Shown one piece after another: positions 1-10,300 of a stretch of 64,000 bases of DNA. The position numbers were made by a program, and so were the translations under genes. The notes beneath the pieces were generated by a model, which worked only from the letters and a program-made list of their open reading frames with translations, had not been told where the DNA came from and made no database searches. Numbering within the stretch: the first letter of the stretch is position 1; each line of letters starts with the position of its first letter. The stretch spans positions 356,358,031 to 356,422,030 of the forward strand of contig CM077672.1 of assembly GCA_039707655.1 (NCBI GenBank), given 5' to 3'. This stretch comes from Elymus sibiricus (taxonomy: Eukaryota > Streptophyta > Magnoliopsida > Poales > Poaceae).

Positions 1-2170
1 GGAGCAATTTATCTCTGAGCACGGCATCCTCGCAGATTAGATATAGATACTCTAACATGTATTTCCTTGGTTGTATTTTGCTGACATATCATGTAATTTC
101 TCGCCAAACATAAAACCAGGTAATTTCAAAAAACTGTGAAGTTGCATGGTATCATAATAAAAAGTTACATTCAAGTTACAGTAGGTGTCTAATTGTGGAC
201 TCTGACCACAAGTCCTCAATATAGGTGAAAGCACCTATATGCTGCAGAAAGAGGCGAATAATGTTTCTCTGTGCTCTGATGTTAGTTCTTATATTCCCTA
301 AATATTTTCCAGAATACACTAAATTGTTATTACAGAAGTGTGGCATCTCACCAACCTTCTCCTAATTATAGCTTTATCTTATTATCTAAAGTCTAATGCT
401 GGTTTCAGAATCATCTTTCCATGGGTGAGACTGCTAGCTTCTAAAGTTCGAACCAATAACCAGTTTCTGGTTTCTGTTCAAATTATGTATATCGCACCAA
501 CCATCGAGCAAGAGCAAGATGAAATCCTGTTTGCTTAAATTGGTCTTTCCTCTGTTCTTGGGTTATGTTGTACTTGTGCCTATCTTGTTACTTCTCTTCA
601 GTTCTACTTGCCTGCTTTTGATTTGCACGATTCCATTCAAAGTTTGTTTTTGTATTTGAAAGAAGTGGAAACTATGAACATGATCAGTGATATTGCTAGC
701 ATGCATAATTACATTTTTATTAATTGAATCTTCAAGGACATTTCTGTGTCCACTGGAAGAGAACGTTTTGACTTCACATGTGAGATCGGACATGGGAGAG
801 AGGTGATGGAAATTCACTCGGTAATATTCTGCAGTTTTTTCAGTTTCATTTGCAGCCTGGGTGTAAATCAAGTTTGCCTTGGCATATGAAATAAAGCTTG
901 TCAGCAATCTAGATATTGCATTTTGACCAGCGAAGTTATGTGTATATGATGTGTGTCATTCGATCCACATCAAGATCAGACGTGAAGAAATCATGTTCAA
1001 GTTCGCCTCAGCATATGCTCATTTAGGAAGTGGACTGGTGCATGACATTCATGTGTGAGGATCGAGCTATTCATCAGCGTGGGTATGCTTCACTCATATT
1101 TATCTTTCTCTATTTGAGTAAACACTCTTCAAGTTAGCTTGAATTTAATTCGCATAAGGGTGGATTTGGCTGGTGGAATCTTCACATTGGTAGTTGTTTG
1201 TTGAAACCGGAGTAGCCTTCTACATATCACTGGATGCGAAATCTGTTTGCGATCTGGTCTGACAATTCACCCCTGATGTAAAAGTAAATTTAGCCCTCAG
1301 CTCATATGAGACAAACACATTTTTTTAATTAACATGAAGTTGACACTGGCTTTTAGGCATTGATCCCTTTTATCGTTGATATAAGATGAAGCTAGTTAAA
1401 ACACAAAAGCCCTGATTAAAAAGAACATCCATTTCTTGTTTGTCCTGCATGCATAGATGCAATATTTGCCTAAAAAGGACAATGTTTTGATACCGAACAG
1501 TGTGCTATCTTCTAGATTTTTGTTTTTCATTACTGCTGTAAAATTATCTTACCAGTGCTTTTGGATGTTATGCATTCTACTAGACAATGTCATCACGCAG
1601 GTAGTATTGTAGTGCTTTTATTTTAGGTTATAGAGACAGGATTTTGCACCGCGTCCTCTGGCAAGAGGAAGAGAGGAGGAAGCTTCCTCGCTGGCCCGCA
1701 GTACTCGATCCTGCTGCCTTGTCTTATATATCTCCCCCGTGCTGCGTGCGGTGAATTTTAAATCATTCAGATTGTGTATGTGTAATGTATGCTGCCTGCC
1801 TGTACGCACCATCAAATATATATAATACTACTTCCACTTCCAAGTTACCGTGCATGCATCTTGTCAACTCTCTATTCATGTATTAATTCCGCACTTGTCA
1901 ATCTGTCATGTCAATGTTTCACTGTCTCGAGATCGCTACTAGTAATTTGAATCCTTTTGGTGGTGCTAATTTGAGTTCTTCCTTCATTTTCTCCTTCTAG
2001 GTAGTTGCAAAGCCATGGGCGGCAATCTTCTGTAACTCCAGGCCCATACAACCTTCATGCATGTGCTTTAACTGAAAGCCAATTCATCCGCCCCTTGTGC
2101 AGAGTAATCAATCAATGCCTCCAACTCACCCTCATCTTCGGATCTACTCATCCTTCCAAAGCTTGATATA
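1..2170. other. Unassigned AT-rich interval, no gene recognised
   Basis: I see no long reading frame, tRNA, rRNA or transposon terminus here. Frames reach at most about 114 codons (563-907, minus) and show no family motif. The base composition and T-rich tracts before AG resemble grass intron or intergenic DNA. It could be the intron-rich flank of a gene lying outside the window, but I cannot support an exon. Confidence 0.4.
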
Positions 2171-2172
2171 TA

Positions 2173-2337
2173 CTCCCTCCCTTCCTAAATATAAGACCTT
2201 TTAGAGATTTCAATATAAACTACATACGGAGCAAAATGAGTGAATCTACACTCTAAAAACTGAAAGCCAATTCATCCGCCCCTTGTGTAGTCCGTATTGA
2301 AATATCTAAAAGGACTTATATTTAGAAACGGAGGGAG
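2173..2337. mobile_element. Stowaway-type MITE (Tc1/Mariner)
   Basis: The left end CTCCCTCCCTTCCTAAATAT is mirrored by a right end ATATTTAGAAACGGAGGGAG, giving the terminal inverted repeats of grass Stowaway elements. A TA precedes the left end; the right-hand dinucleotide is CA, so one TA duplication base has probably mutated. The arms pair but the central loop is unusual: it contains a 30-bp copy of DNA lying about 190 bp upstream (see findings). Confidence 0.85.
2258..2287 (+). repeat. 30-bp direct duplicate inside the MITE loop
   Basis: Thirty bases, starting AACTGAAAGCC and ending CCCCTTGTG, match positions 2,070-2,099 exactly. The second copy occupies the centre of the Stowaway element. 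Confidence 0.9.
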
Positions 2338-2798
2338 CACGTGTTAGCTCTTCCTTCCTTTTACGGTCACCGGAGACCACGACTTAATACACAGGGGGCT
2401 GTGGCAACGAGGAGAGCATCAAGGAGACAATGTGATCGAATACTGTTTACACTCGTACTCAATCTTGCATGGCTCTATTGTTAGAGCATCTCCAACAAAT
2501 GATGTATATTTGGAGATGTAAAAGTAGATGTTGTATAATTTACATCACCAAAAGTGCTTTTTACATCTCCAAAAACAGCCAACTTCAACAGATCTATATT
2601 TGGTGATATAAAACTAGTGCTCCAATAGATGATGCATATTTGAAGATGTAAAACGCCCGCACGGCAGCCTACAGCCACACCATTTCAAATCAAAATCATC
2701 ATATAGAGCAATATTTCCAGATTTAACAAGAACTCAACTTCCATAACAAGCATAGTTCAAAACCCTACAACCAAAAATGCATCATATCAATCAAAGTT

Positions 2799-3234
2799 CT
2801 AGGTCCAACAAATTAAAATGCACATAAATATAATTTGTGGTTCTTCCCTTGGCAGTGAAGCCCTCGTCGTCCATGTCGAGATTATCATCATCAAATGAGT
2901 ATCATATTCTTGTGATGCATACTCTTGAGAGAAATAATCTTCGTTTGCCACATTTGTTGTGCGAATGAATGCTTCATCATCATGACTACAAATGGACGTA
3001 CATGCAATCTCACATTCTATTCGCGTCGGAAATGAAAAGAACAAACAAAAAGAATATTATTTTTACGTTTGCGACATTTCGTCGAACACGTTGGAGGCGA
3101 TGGCTATGGGCGTGGCCGCGTCTTCCTCCATGGCTGGCGGCAGGGCTTGCGATGGTGGAGGAGGAGGCCCATGTCTGACGGCAATTGCCACGGCCACCGG
3201 CAGCATCAAATCGGCCGTAGCAGCCGCGGCTGCC
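2799..3234 (-). pseudogene. Harbinger-associated ORF, C-terminal part (interrupted, frameshifted)
   Basis: This continues the minus-strand frame broken by the Gypsy element. It is open from the insertion site to a stop at 3,063-3,065. A second frame then carries an acidic, aromatic stretch (D-D-E-A-F-I-R, Y-F-S-Q-E-Y), suggesting a deletion or frameshift near 3,000-3,060 in a once longer protein. No catalytic domain is visible. Confidence 0.45.
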
Positions 3235-3807
3235 TGACGAGGGCATGTACTAGGGATAGGGTAACAGGCCTGTCCTACAGACCCTACCCTAGGACTCCAC
3301 GTGCCTTATACTGGGCCCCAGGGCCAGATCAGCAACCAAGAGTTCGGCAGACTGACATTCACTCGGAGTTCAATGAATCACTCGGGAAGCAGGAGTCCAC
3401 TCGACCAGCTATTTCACTCGGAGTACCTGACAGTCACTCGACCAGAGAAGACCAGGAGGCTCCAGGAGCGCAACGGTCAGGACGTGCGCTCGCTCGTATT
3501 AATTGTAATCAATGCGCCCGTTACCTGGCGCCCTTAAACTCCCTCTTAACCCCTGGTAATGGCGGCATTCATGGGAGGGCTGGCGGACGCTATATAAGCC
3601 ACCCCCAGCTCCATTCCAAGGGTTCGCAATCCATTTGTAACCCATACACTCAAGCAATCAAGCTCCAGAGCACCGAGACGTAGGGCTGTTACCTCCACCG
3701 CTGAGGGGCCTGAACTCGTAAATCCGAGTGTAACACCTGCGCCGTAGCTAGGCTCTGCCCTCTCATCCGTACCCCTACACACTACTGTCAGACTTGCACC
3801 CACGACA
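3235..3807 (+). repeat. Gypsy 5' LTR
   Basis: Runs TGACGAGGGC...CCACGACA, 573 bp. The only difference I can find from the 3' LTR is G versus T in the GCTGAGG(G/T)GCCTG stretch near 3,707. TTCACTCGGAG-type motifs occur at least three times. Confidence 0.95.
3591..3598 (+). promoter_or_regulatory. TATA box of the Gypsy 5' LTR
   Basis: TATATAAG lies about 210 bp before the LTR end, the usual place for the U3/R promoter. The same motif is at 18,693-18,700 in the 3' LTR. Confidence 0.7.
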
Positions 3808-3809
3808 GT

Positions 3810-3827
3810 TGGCGCCCACCGTGGGGC
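3810..3827 (+). promoter_or_regulatory. Primer-binding site of the Gypsy element
   Basis: TGGCGCCCACCGTGGGGC begins two bases after the 5' LTR, starting with the TGG that pairs with a tRNA CCA end. I do not assign the tRNA with confidence. Confidence 0.75.
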
Positions 3828-3874
3828 AGGCGTCTAGCGACTTCTGGCGTAGTTGCATTTTTTCCACCATCACC

Positions 3875-6487
3875 ATGGTTTCCGGCGGCGGACTGACTCT
3901 GGGCGGCGAGATCCGTTTCGGCGTCCTCAGCTTCATCGCCGACGAATCGGCGTGGCTCCAGGAAGCCCCGCTGGATGTCGAGGCGTTGCCCGTCCGCGGC
4001 GCGGCGCACTTCCGCGCGAGTACTTTCGGCGTCCTTTTTCGGCAACCGTCGACTCCTTATCAGTCGACCTCTTCCCTCTCCACCAGCCGTTGTCGCAAGC
4101 GCTCCGGACGCTCGCGGCTTCAGCGGTGGATCAGGCACGCGGTGGCCCTTCAGGCTGCAGCCCCGCAGATCGTGGCAATCGAGCCCGATGAACCTGTCTT
4201 CGATCTGTTCGCCTCCGTGCATGAGCACTCGGAAAGCTTATCCGAGTGCGAGAGCAGCGACCCCGCTGCGGAGGTGATGATGGCCGATTCCCCGCCCAGT
4301 CCGCCTGGGTACGGCCGCGGCGGCGCGGAGAACGGTGACCCGTTGCGCACTGATCTTGGCGGCGGCAGGGACCGACATGACGACGAGTACGTCCCCCGAC
4401 CTCTCACTCGGCAGTAGAGGGAGGAACAGCAGCGCAGGACCGAGCAGACCCTCCAGACGCCCATCGTTGGGACGACCCCCGAGGCTCAGGCTTTGGAGGC
4501 CGTGCGCCAAGCCAACTTGGCTGAGCGCAATCGTCTGGAAGCGCTCCAGAAGTCACTCGACGATCGCGCCCGCAGGCAGCATCAGCCCAGTTCTAGTCGA
4601 CGGCAGTGACAGTTGTTCTCGAAGGACCAGCAGCAGAGTTTCCAGGTATTCCGCACTCCCGTCCAGAATCTGGCGGCGGCCACTCGGATAGCAGATTCCA
4701 TCGAGCCGTCCCGATCCGAGGCGCGGGAGGGTCTTCGGCAGATCCGGGCCCTGCTCAAGGCAGCTGAGGAGCAAAATTCGGCAGTATCCCAGTCGCGCAA
4801 CCGGATTCACAGCAGATCCGTTAGGGCTGACACCGTTCAGTCGGCCCACAGTCCAGTGTCTCCAAGGAGAAACAGACACTCGCCTCCGCGGCGAAACGAC
4901 CAAGACCGCCACCGAGACCAGTACTCGGGGCAGGGTCGCAGTCGGAATACGCCCCCACGGCGTCAGGATGATCGTCGCCGCATGCAGTCGCCCCCTCCGC
5001 GGGATGGCTCGTACGCGCCCCGGCCGTACGACGCCAGGCGTCCTTACGACAACGATCGGAGGCGTCCTTACGACAACGATCGGAGGGCCAGCCCTCCCCG
5101 TCATGGTGACGGTTATCGCCAGAGAGAGCCAGTCAACTACCGTAACCCGCAGTTCAACGCGAGATCCGTTCTCGCTCAGAACCTGGCCGACAGAGGCAGA
5201 GCTCTGAGAGAGAACTTGGACAGAGATCGTCCGAGTGGAAGTGGAGCATTCATCTCCGGGCCCGAGTGTTTCAGCAGGGCCATCTGGGCCGCTGAGATCC
5301 TGCCTAACTTCAGATTGACAGCTGGAGTAAGCAAGTTCACCGGTGAGTCCAAGCCAGAAACTTGGTTAGAGGATTACCGAGTGGCTGTGCAGATTGGTGG
5401 AGGAAATGACTATGTGGCTATGAAGCATTTGCCGTTGATGCTGGAAGGGTCCGCCCGTGCCTGGCTCAACCAGCTCACTCCAGCCAGCATATACTGCTGG
5501 GAAGATCTGGCCCGAGTGTTCATCAAAACATTCGAGGGCACGTGCAAACGCCCGGCTGGATTGACTGAGTTGCAGCACTGCGTGCAGAAACCGAATGAAA
5601 CATTGAGGGAGTACATCCAGCGGTGGACAACCTTGCATCACGTGGTGGAGAACGTCACAGAGCATCAAGCCGTCTGCGCCTTCAAGGCAGGAGTCAGATA
5701 TCGGGAGCTCATCCTGAAATTTGGTCGGTCAGGATCTTTGACCATGAGCCGAATGATGGAGATTGCCACTCGGTACGCAAACGGAGAAGAGGAAGACCGT
5801 CTCCGTAACGGCAAAGGGAAAACCAGCGAGCCCAACCCCGGAAACAGTAATCCCAATCGGAAGCCGAAGCGCAAGGCTGATGGTTCGGCTCAGGCCGAGG
5901 CTGCCGCTCTGGCCGGTCAAGCCAAGAACAAGGGGAAGGCTAAGGAAAGATGGATCCCGAAGAAAAAGAGAGATCAGTCGGGTCAAGATGTCCTCGATTC
6001 GCCGTGTCACATCCACACCAGAAAGGATGAAGAGGGCAATCTGATATTGCCCAAGCATACCACTCGACAGTGCAGACTGTTGATTCAGCAGTTCCGAGAG
6101 GGCCCGTCGAGTGAGAAGAGCCCAGAAGACGCTGATGATGGAGACAAAGATGAACCTTTTCCCAGTGTCAACGCAACCCTGATGATCTTTGCAGATGTAG
6201 AGAGCAGGAGCCGGTTGAAAGTTATCAACCGAGAAGTGAACATGGCCATGCCGGCGACGACAAAGTTTCTGAACTGGTCGAAGACTCCGATCACCTTTGA
6301 TCAGTCGGACCACCCAGCCTACATTGCCACCCCTGGGCGGCAGGCGCTGGTGGTCGATCCAGTCATGGGAGGCGTCCGATTGCGCAAGGTCCTCATGGAC
6401 GGTGCAAACGGACTGAACATACTGTACGCTGATACTCTGCAAGCGATGGGCATTCCGATGTCCCGACTCAGCGAGAGCAGCATGTAG
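3875..6487 (+). pseudogene. gag: Gypsy gag region plus start of protease
   Basis: The N-terminal part (3,875-4,414) is low-complexity and acidic or Ser-rich. After stops at 4,415 and 4,607 an uninterrupted stretch covers 4,610-6,484. It begins basic and Arg/Pro-rich, with two exact copies of the unit RRPYDND near 5,035-5,085. The capsid-like retrotransposon gag domain spans about 5,335-5,730, with W-L-x-D-Y, A-W-L-N-Q-L and E-Y-I-Q-R-W signatures. A Lys-rich linker follows, and from about 6,160 the aspartic protease begins, with a DG-containing active-site-like motif (L-M-D-G-A-N-G) near 6,395. The stop at 6,485 falls inside the protease region. Confidence 0.88.
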
Positions 6488-6967
6488 TTCCATAGAGTGA
6501 TCCCCAGCAAGAAAGCAAAGTCACTCAGACAAATCGCCCTGGATTTGGTCTTTGGAGACGACAAGAACTTCCGGAAGGAAAGGCTGACCTTCGAAGTGGT
6601 CGACTTCCGCAGCGCCTACCATGCCATCCTTGGTCGGCCGGCTTACGCACGTTTCATGGCCCGTCCATGTTATGTGTATCTCAAGCTGAAGATGCCCGGC
6701 CCCAAAGGTGTGATCACAGTCACTGGCAGTCGACAGCGCGCGGAGGAGTGTTTGCAGCAAGAGTCCAAGATAGCTGATGAGCAGATGGCCATGGTGGAAC
6801 TGGAGGAGTACAAGATAAATGCAGATCCGAGTGATCTGCTATGCTCCAAGAAGCCGGCTGCAGAATCTGCGTTTCAGTCGGGCGGCGACACGAAGCCTGT
6901 GCACATCCACCCGGAAGATCCCAATGCTGCTCCCACCAACATATCAACAACACTCGACAGCAAATAG
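6488..6967 (+). pseudogene. Gypsy protease C-terminus and linker to RT
   Basis: Continues in the same frame after the 6,485 stop. The segment with S-A-Y-H-A-I-L-G-R-P (about 6,610-6,640) is the hallmark found after the retropepsin fold in plant Gypsy polyproteins. A Glu/Ser/Pro-rich linker precedes the next stop at 6,965. Confidence 0.8.
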
Positions 6968-7756
6968 GAAGAAGCGCTCATCCAGTTCCTCCGTGAGAAC
7001 TGGGACATCTTCGCATGGAAACCATCCGACATGCCGGGTGTACCCAGGGAGCTGGCTGAGCACCGTTTGCAAGTCGACCCAAAGGCGAAACCTGTGAAGG
7101 AGCATCTCCGTCGCTCTGCTACACAGAAGAGGAAGGCCATTGGCGAAGAAGTTGCTCGGCTCCTGGCAGCCGAGTTCATCCGTGAGGTGTACCACTCCGA
7201 GTGGCTCGCCAACGTTGTCATGGTCCCTAAGAAGGACAAGTCTCTCCGAATGTGCATTGATTTCAAGCACATCAATCGGGTCTGCCCCAAGGATCATTTC
7301 CCGCTCCCCCGCATAGATCAAATCGTAGATTCCACCGCGGGTTGTGAGCGACTGTCTTTTCTGGATGCGTACTCCGGGTACCACCAGATCCAACTGTATG
7401 GGCCAGATGAAATAAAAACAGCCTTTATCACCCCATTCGGGTGTTTCTGCTATATCACCATGCCTTTTGGTCTTAAAAATGCTGGTGCCACTTTCATGCG
7501 CATGGTGCAGAAGTGTTTGCAAAAACAGATCAGTCGGAACATCGAAGCATACATGGATGACATAGTGGTCAAGTCCAAAAAAGGTTCCGACCTACTGGCT
7601 GACTTAGCTGAAACTTTCGCAAATTTGCGGAAGTATGATATCAAGCTGAATCCAGCAAAGTGCACTTTCGGAGTTCCTGGGGGCAAGTTACTCGGTTTCC
7701 TCGTTTCCGAACGAGGGATAGATGCCAATCCTGAGAAGATCGGGGCGATTGTATGA
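6968..7756 (+). pseudogene. Gypsy reverse transcriptase
   Basis: After the stop at 6,965 the same frame carries the RT fingers and palm. Visible blocks are M-V-P-K-K (about 7,220), C-I-D-F-K-H-I-N (7,255), P-L-P-R-I-D (7,300), S-F-L-D-A-Y-S-G-Y-H-Q-I (7,355), F-I-T-P-F-G (7,425), M-P-F-G-L-K-N-A-G-A-T-F (7,460) and the catalytic Y-M-D-D (7,549). All three palm aspartates are present, so this domain is broken only by the flanking stops at 6,965 and 7,754. L-L-G-F-L-V-S closes the domain. Confidence 0.92.
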
Positions 7757-8368
7757 ATGAAACGTCCAGAACGTCTTCATGATGTACAGAAGCTCACGGG
7801 TTGCCTCGCAGCTCTGAGCCGATTCATCTCCCGTCTCGGTGAGAAGGCACTGCCCCTGTACTGATTGATGAAGAAATCTGATTCGTTCTAGTGGAGTGCT
7901 GAAGCACAAGCAGCGTTTGTTGAGCTCAAAGCCCTGCTTTCCACCCAGCCGGTGATTGCCGCTCCGAACAACAACGAGCCATTTCTCTTGTACATTGCGG
8001 CCACTGGTCAAGTTGTCAGCACTGTCCTCACAGTCGAGCGAGAAGAACAGGGCAAGGCTTACAAAGTTCAGCGCCCAGTCTATTACATTTCTGAAGTTCT
8101 GACTCCTTCCAAGCAGAGGTATCCTCATTATCAGAAGCTCGTCTATGGCATCTACCTGACTGCGAAGAAAATAGCCCATTACTTCCAAGAGCACACTGTG
8201 TCAGTCGTCAGCGACACCCCGCTGTTTGAGATCATGAACAATCGGGATGCGACTGGTCGAGTGGCGAAGTGGGCTATCGAGCTCCTGCCCCTGGACATCA
8301 AGTTTGAGGCGAAGAAGGCGATCAAGTCCCAAGCATTAGCCGATTTCCTAGCCGAGTGGACTGAATAG
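7757..8368 (+). pseudogene. Gypsy RNase H (first, element-type)
   Basis: Same frame. Stops at 7,862 and 7,889 cut the connection from RT. From 7,892 the frame is open to 8,366 and shows P-V-Y-Y-I-S, Y-P-x-Y-Q-K-L-V and A-K-K-I-A-H-Y-F-Q, typical of the RNase H that follows RT in Gypsy elements. It ends with A-D-F-L-A-E-W. This is the degenerate-type RNase H of the lineage; the domain at 8,405 is a second one. Confidence 0.85.
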
Positions 8369-9616
8369 CAGCAACCGACTCAGAGTCACCCGGAACACTG
8401 GACCATGTTCTTTGACGGTTCCAAGATGCTGAATGGTTCAGGGGCTGGAGTTGTGTTAGTATCTCCGAAGGGCGATCGTCTTAGATATGTTCTGCAGATT
8501 CACTTCGATTCCTCCAACAATGAAGCCGAGTACGAGGCGCTCCTTTATGGTCTTCGTATGGCCATCTCACTCGGCGTCCGGCGCCTGATGGTCTACGGAG
8601 ACTTGGATCTACTTGTGAACCAAGTGATGAAGGAGTGGGATATTAGAAGCCCCGCTATGATGGGATACTGCAACGCAGTGAGAAAGTTGGAGAAGAAATT
8701 TGAAGGTCTGGAGCTGCATCACGTTCCCCGAGCCAAGAATCAGGAGGCAGACGATCTGGCAAAGATCAGGTCCACTCAGAAACCCATACCCAGCAATGTG
8801 TACCTCGAGCATTTACGTTCTCCGACAGTAAAAGAAGATCCCTTCACGGAAGAGCCTCCGCAAGCGGTCAGTCCTTCTGATCCGACTGAAGTCGAGGTCC
8901 CGGCAGTCATTGATTTGGTCATGGAGGTCCTAGCAATCACACCCGAGTGGACAGTGCCTTACATTGCATACCTGCTCAGGCAGGAACTTCCAGAAGATGA
9001 AGCTGAAGCCCGCCAGATTGTTCGCAGGTCCAAAGCCTTTACAGTGATGAGCAATCATTTATACAGAAAAATCGTCACCGGTGTGATTCAGCGCTGCATC
9101 GCTCCGGAGGAAGGTCGATTGATCCTGGAGGAGATTCACTCTGAAACTTGTGGACACCACGCGTCCTCTCGGACAATCGTGGCTAAAGCTTACCGAGCCG
9201 GTTTCTTCTGGCCACGTGCCAATGAAGCCGCGCAGGAGATAGTCCAACACTGCGCCGGATGCCAGTTCTATGCAAACTTATCGCACAAGCCTGCGTCTGC
9301 TCTGAAGACGATTCCACTCGTTTGGCCGTTTGCGGTCTGGGGACTCGACATGGTGGGACCCCTCTGGACAGGGGCGAGTGGATTCACCCACTTGCTGGTT
9401 GCAGTCGACAAGTTCACTAAGTGGATCGAAGTCAAACCCATCAAGAAGCTAGACTCTCGTACAGCGATCAAGTTCATGAAGGAGATAGTCTTCAGATACG
9501 GCGTGCCCCACATCATTATCACTGTCAACGGTTCAAACTTCGACTCAGAAGAGTTCAGGGTGTTCTGTGCCGCCCAAGGCACCCGAGTCGACTATGCATC
9601 TGTGGCGCACCCGTAG
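8369..9616 (+). pseudogene. Archaeal-type second RNase H and integrase (N-terminal and core)
   Basis: F-D-G-S-K opens an archaeal-type RNase H at about 8,408, with N-N-E-A-E-Y-E-A (8,518), G-D-x-D-L-L-V-N-Q (8,597) and a late Asp in E-A-D-D-L-A (8,743). This extra domain characterises the Tat lineage. The integrase follows: an HHCC zinc finger (H at about 9,137 through C-A-G-C at about 9,253), then the core with first catalytic Asp in G-L-D-M-V-G-P near 9,342. The second catalytic Asp position reads T-V-N-G-S-N-F (about 9,523), so Val replaces Asp. The stop at 9,614 falls in the core just before S-N-G-Q-A-E. Confidence 0.9.
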
Positions 9617-10180
9617 TCGAATGGACAAGCTGAGAGAGCAAACAGACTGATTCTGCAGGGGTTAAAGCCACGACTCATGCGTGATTTGGAGCACGCAGCT
9701 GGAGCTTGGGTCACCGAGTTGCCGTCAGTTCTTTGGGGCTTGAGGACGACCCCCAATCGGTCTACCAATCACACTCCCTTCTTCATGGTGTACGGAGCTG
9801 AAGCCGTCCTGCCGAGTGACCTGCTCCATAATTCACCCCGAGTGGAACTGTACTCTGAAGCTGAGGCAGAGCAAGCACGGCAAGACGCCGTTGATCTCTT
9901 GGAGGAGGAAAGGGAGATGGCTCTGATCCGTTCGGCCACTTATCAGCAAGATCTAAGACGTTTTCACAGCAGGCACGTCAGAAGTCGGACCTTTCAGGAA
10001 GGAGATCTTGTGCTCCGAGTGGATCAGTAGCGACCTCACAAGCTTGCTCCCGCGTGGGAAGGTCCCTTTATCGTGTCAAAGGTTCTGCACAACGGAGCAT
10101 ACCACCTGTACAACCTTCAGAAGCAAGCAGACGAGCCCCGTGCTTGGAATGCGGATTTGCTGCGACGATTTTATACTTGA
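9617..10180 (+). pseudogene. Gypsy integrase C-terminal part
   Basis: Same frame after the stop. S-N-G-Q-A-E-R-A-N contains the third catalytic Glu, and L-W-G-L-R-T-T and T-P-F-F-M-V-Y-G-A-E-A-V-L-P are the typical end of the integrase core. A basic stretch with L-V-L-R-V follows. A stop at 10,028 precedes the last 49 codons, which end naturally at 10,178-10,180. Confidence 0.88.
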
Positions 10181-10300
10181 TGATGAGATGTAATAAAAGT
10201 ACTCGAGTATTATTTGGTGAATAAAAGCATGACTTTTCCAGTTCCACACTGAGTTCACTCGTACGCATTCTCTGGCTTACAACCCCCAGTGGGTGTACGC

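Larger units (their letters stand above)
3875..10180 (+). pseudogene. gag-pol: Gypsy gag-pol polyprotein, one frame with ten premature stops
   Basis: A single frame runs from the ATG at 3,875 to a natural-looking TGA at 10,178-10,180 (2,101 codons before the stop). Ten in-frame stops break it: 4,415 TAG, 4,607 TGA, 6,485 TAG, 6,965 TAG, 7,754 TGA, 7,862 TGA, 7,889 TAG, 8,366 TAG, 9,614 TAG and 10,028 TAG. I see no frameshift, which is unusual for random decay. Every stop is one C-to-T step from CAG or CGA, and no TAA occurs. Domain order is gag, protease, reverse transcriptase, RNase H, archaeal-type RNase H, integrase. The integrase also lacks its second catalytic Asp. The copy cannot encode its own mobility proteins. 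Confidence 0.92.

Noticed and set aside
2001..2075. Possible last exon after a CTTCTAG acceptor
   Set aside because: Only 24 codons, no partner exon and no recognisable similarity; not enough to call a gene.
3069..3683. 204-codon frame crossing the Harbinger-Gypsy border
   Set aside because: It runs through an insertion junction and the LTR, and the LTR part recurs at 18,336-18,785.
3875..10180. APOBEC-like hypermutation or programmed stop-codon read-through as cause of the Gypsy stops
   Set aside because: Plants lack known APOBEC-type retroelement editors. The CG/CHG context and absence of TAA fit methylcytosine deamination better, and ten read-through sites would be without precedent.
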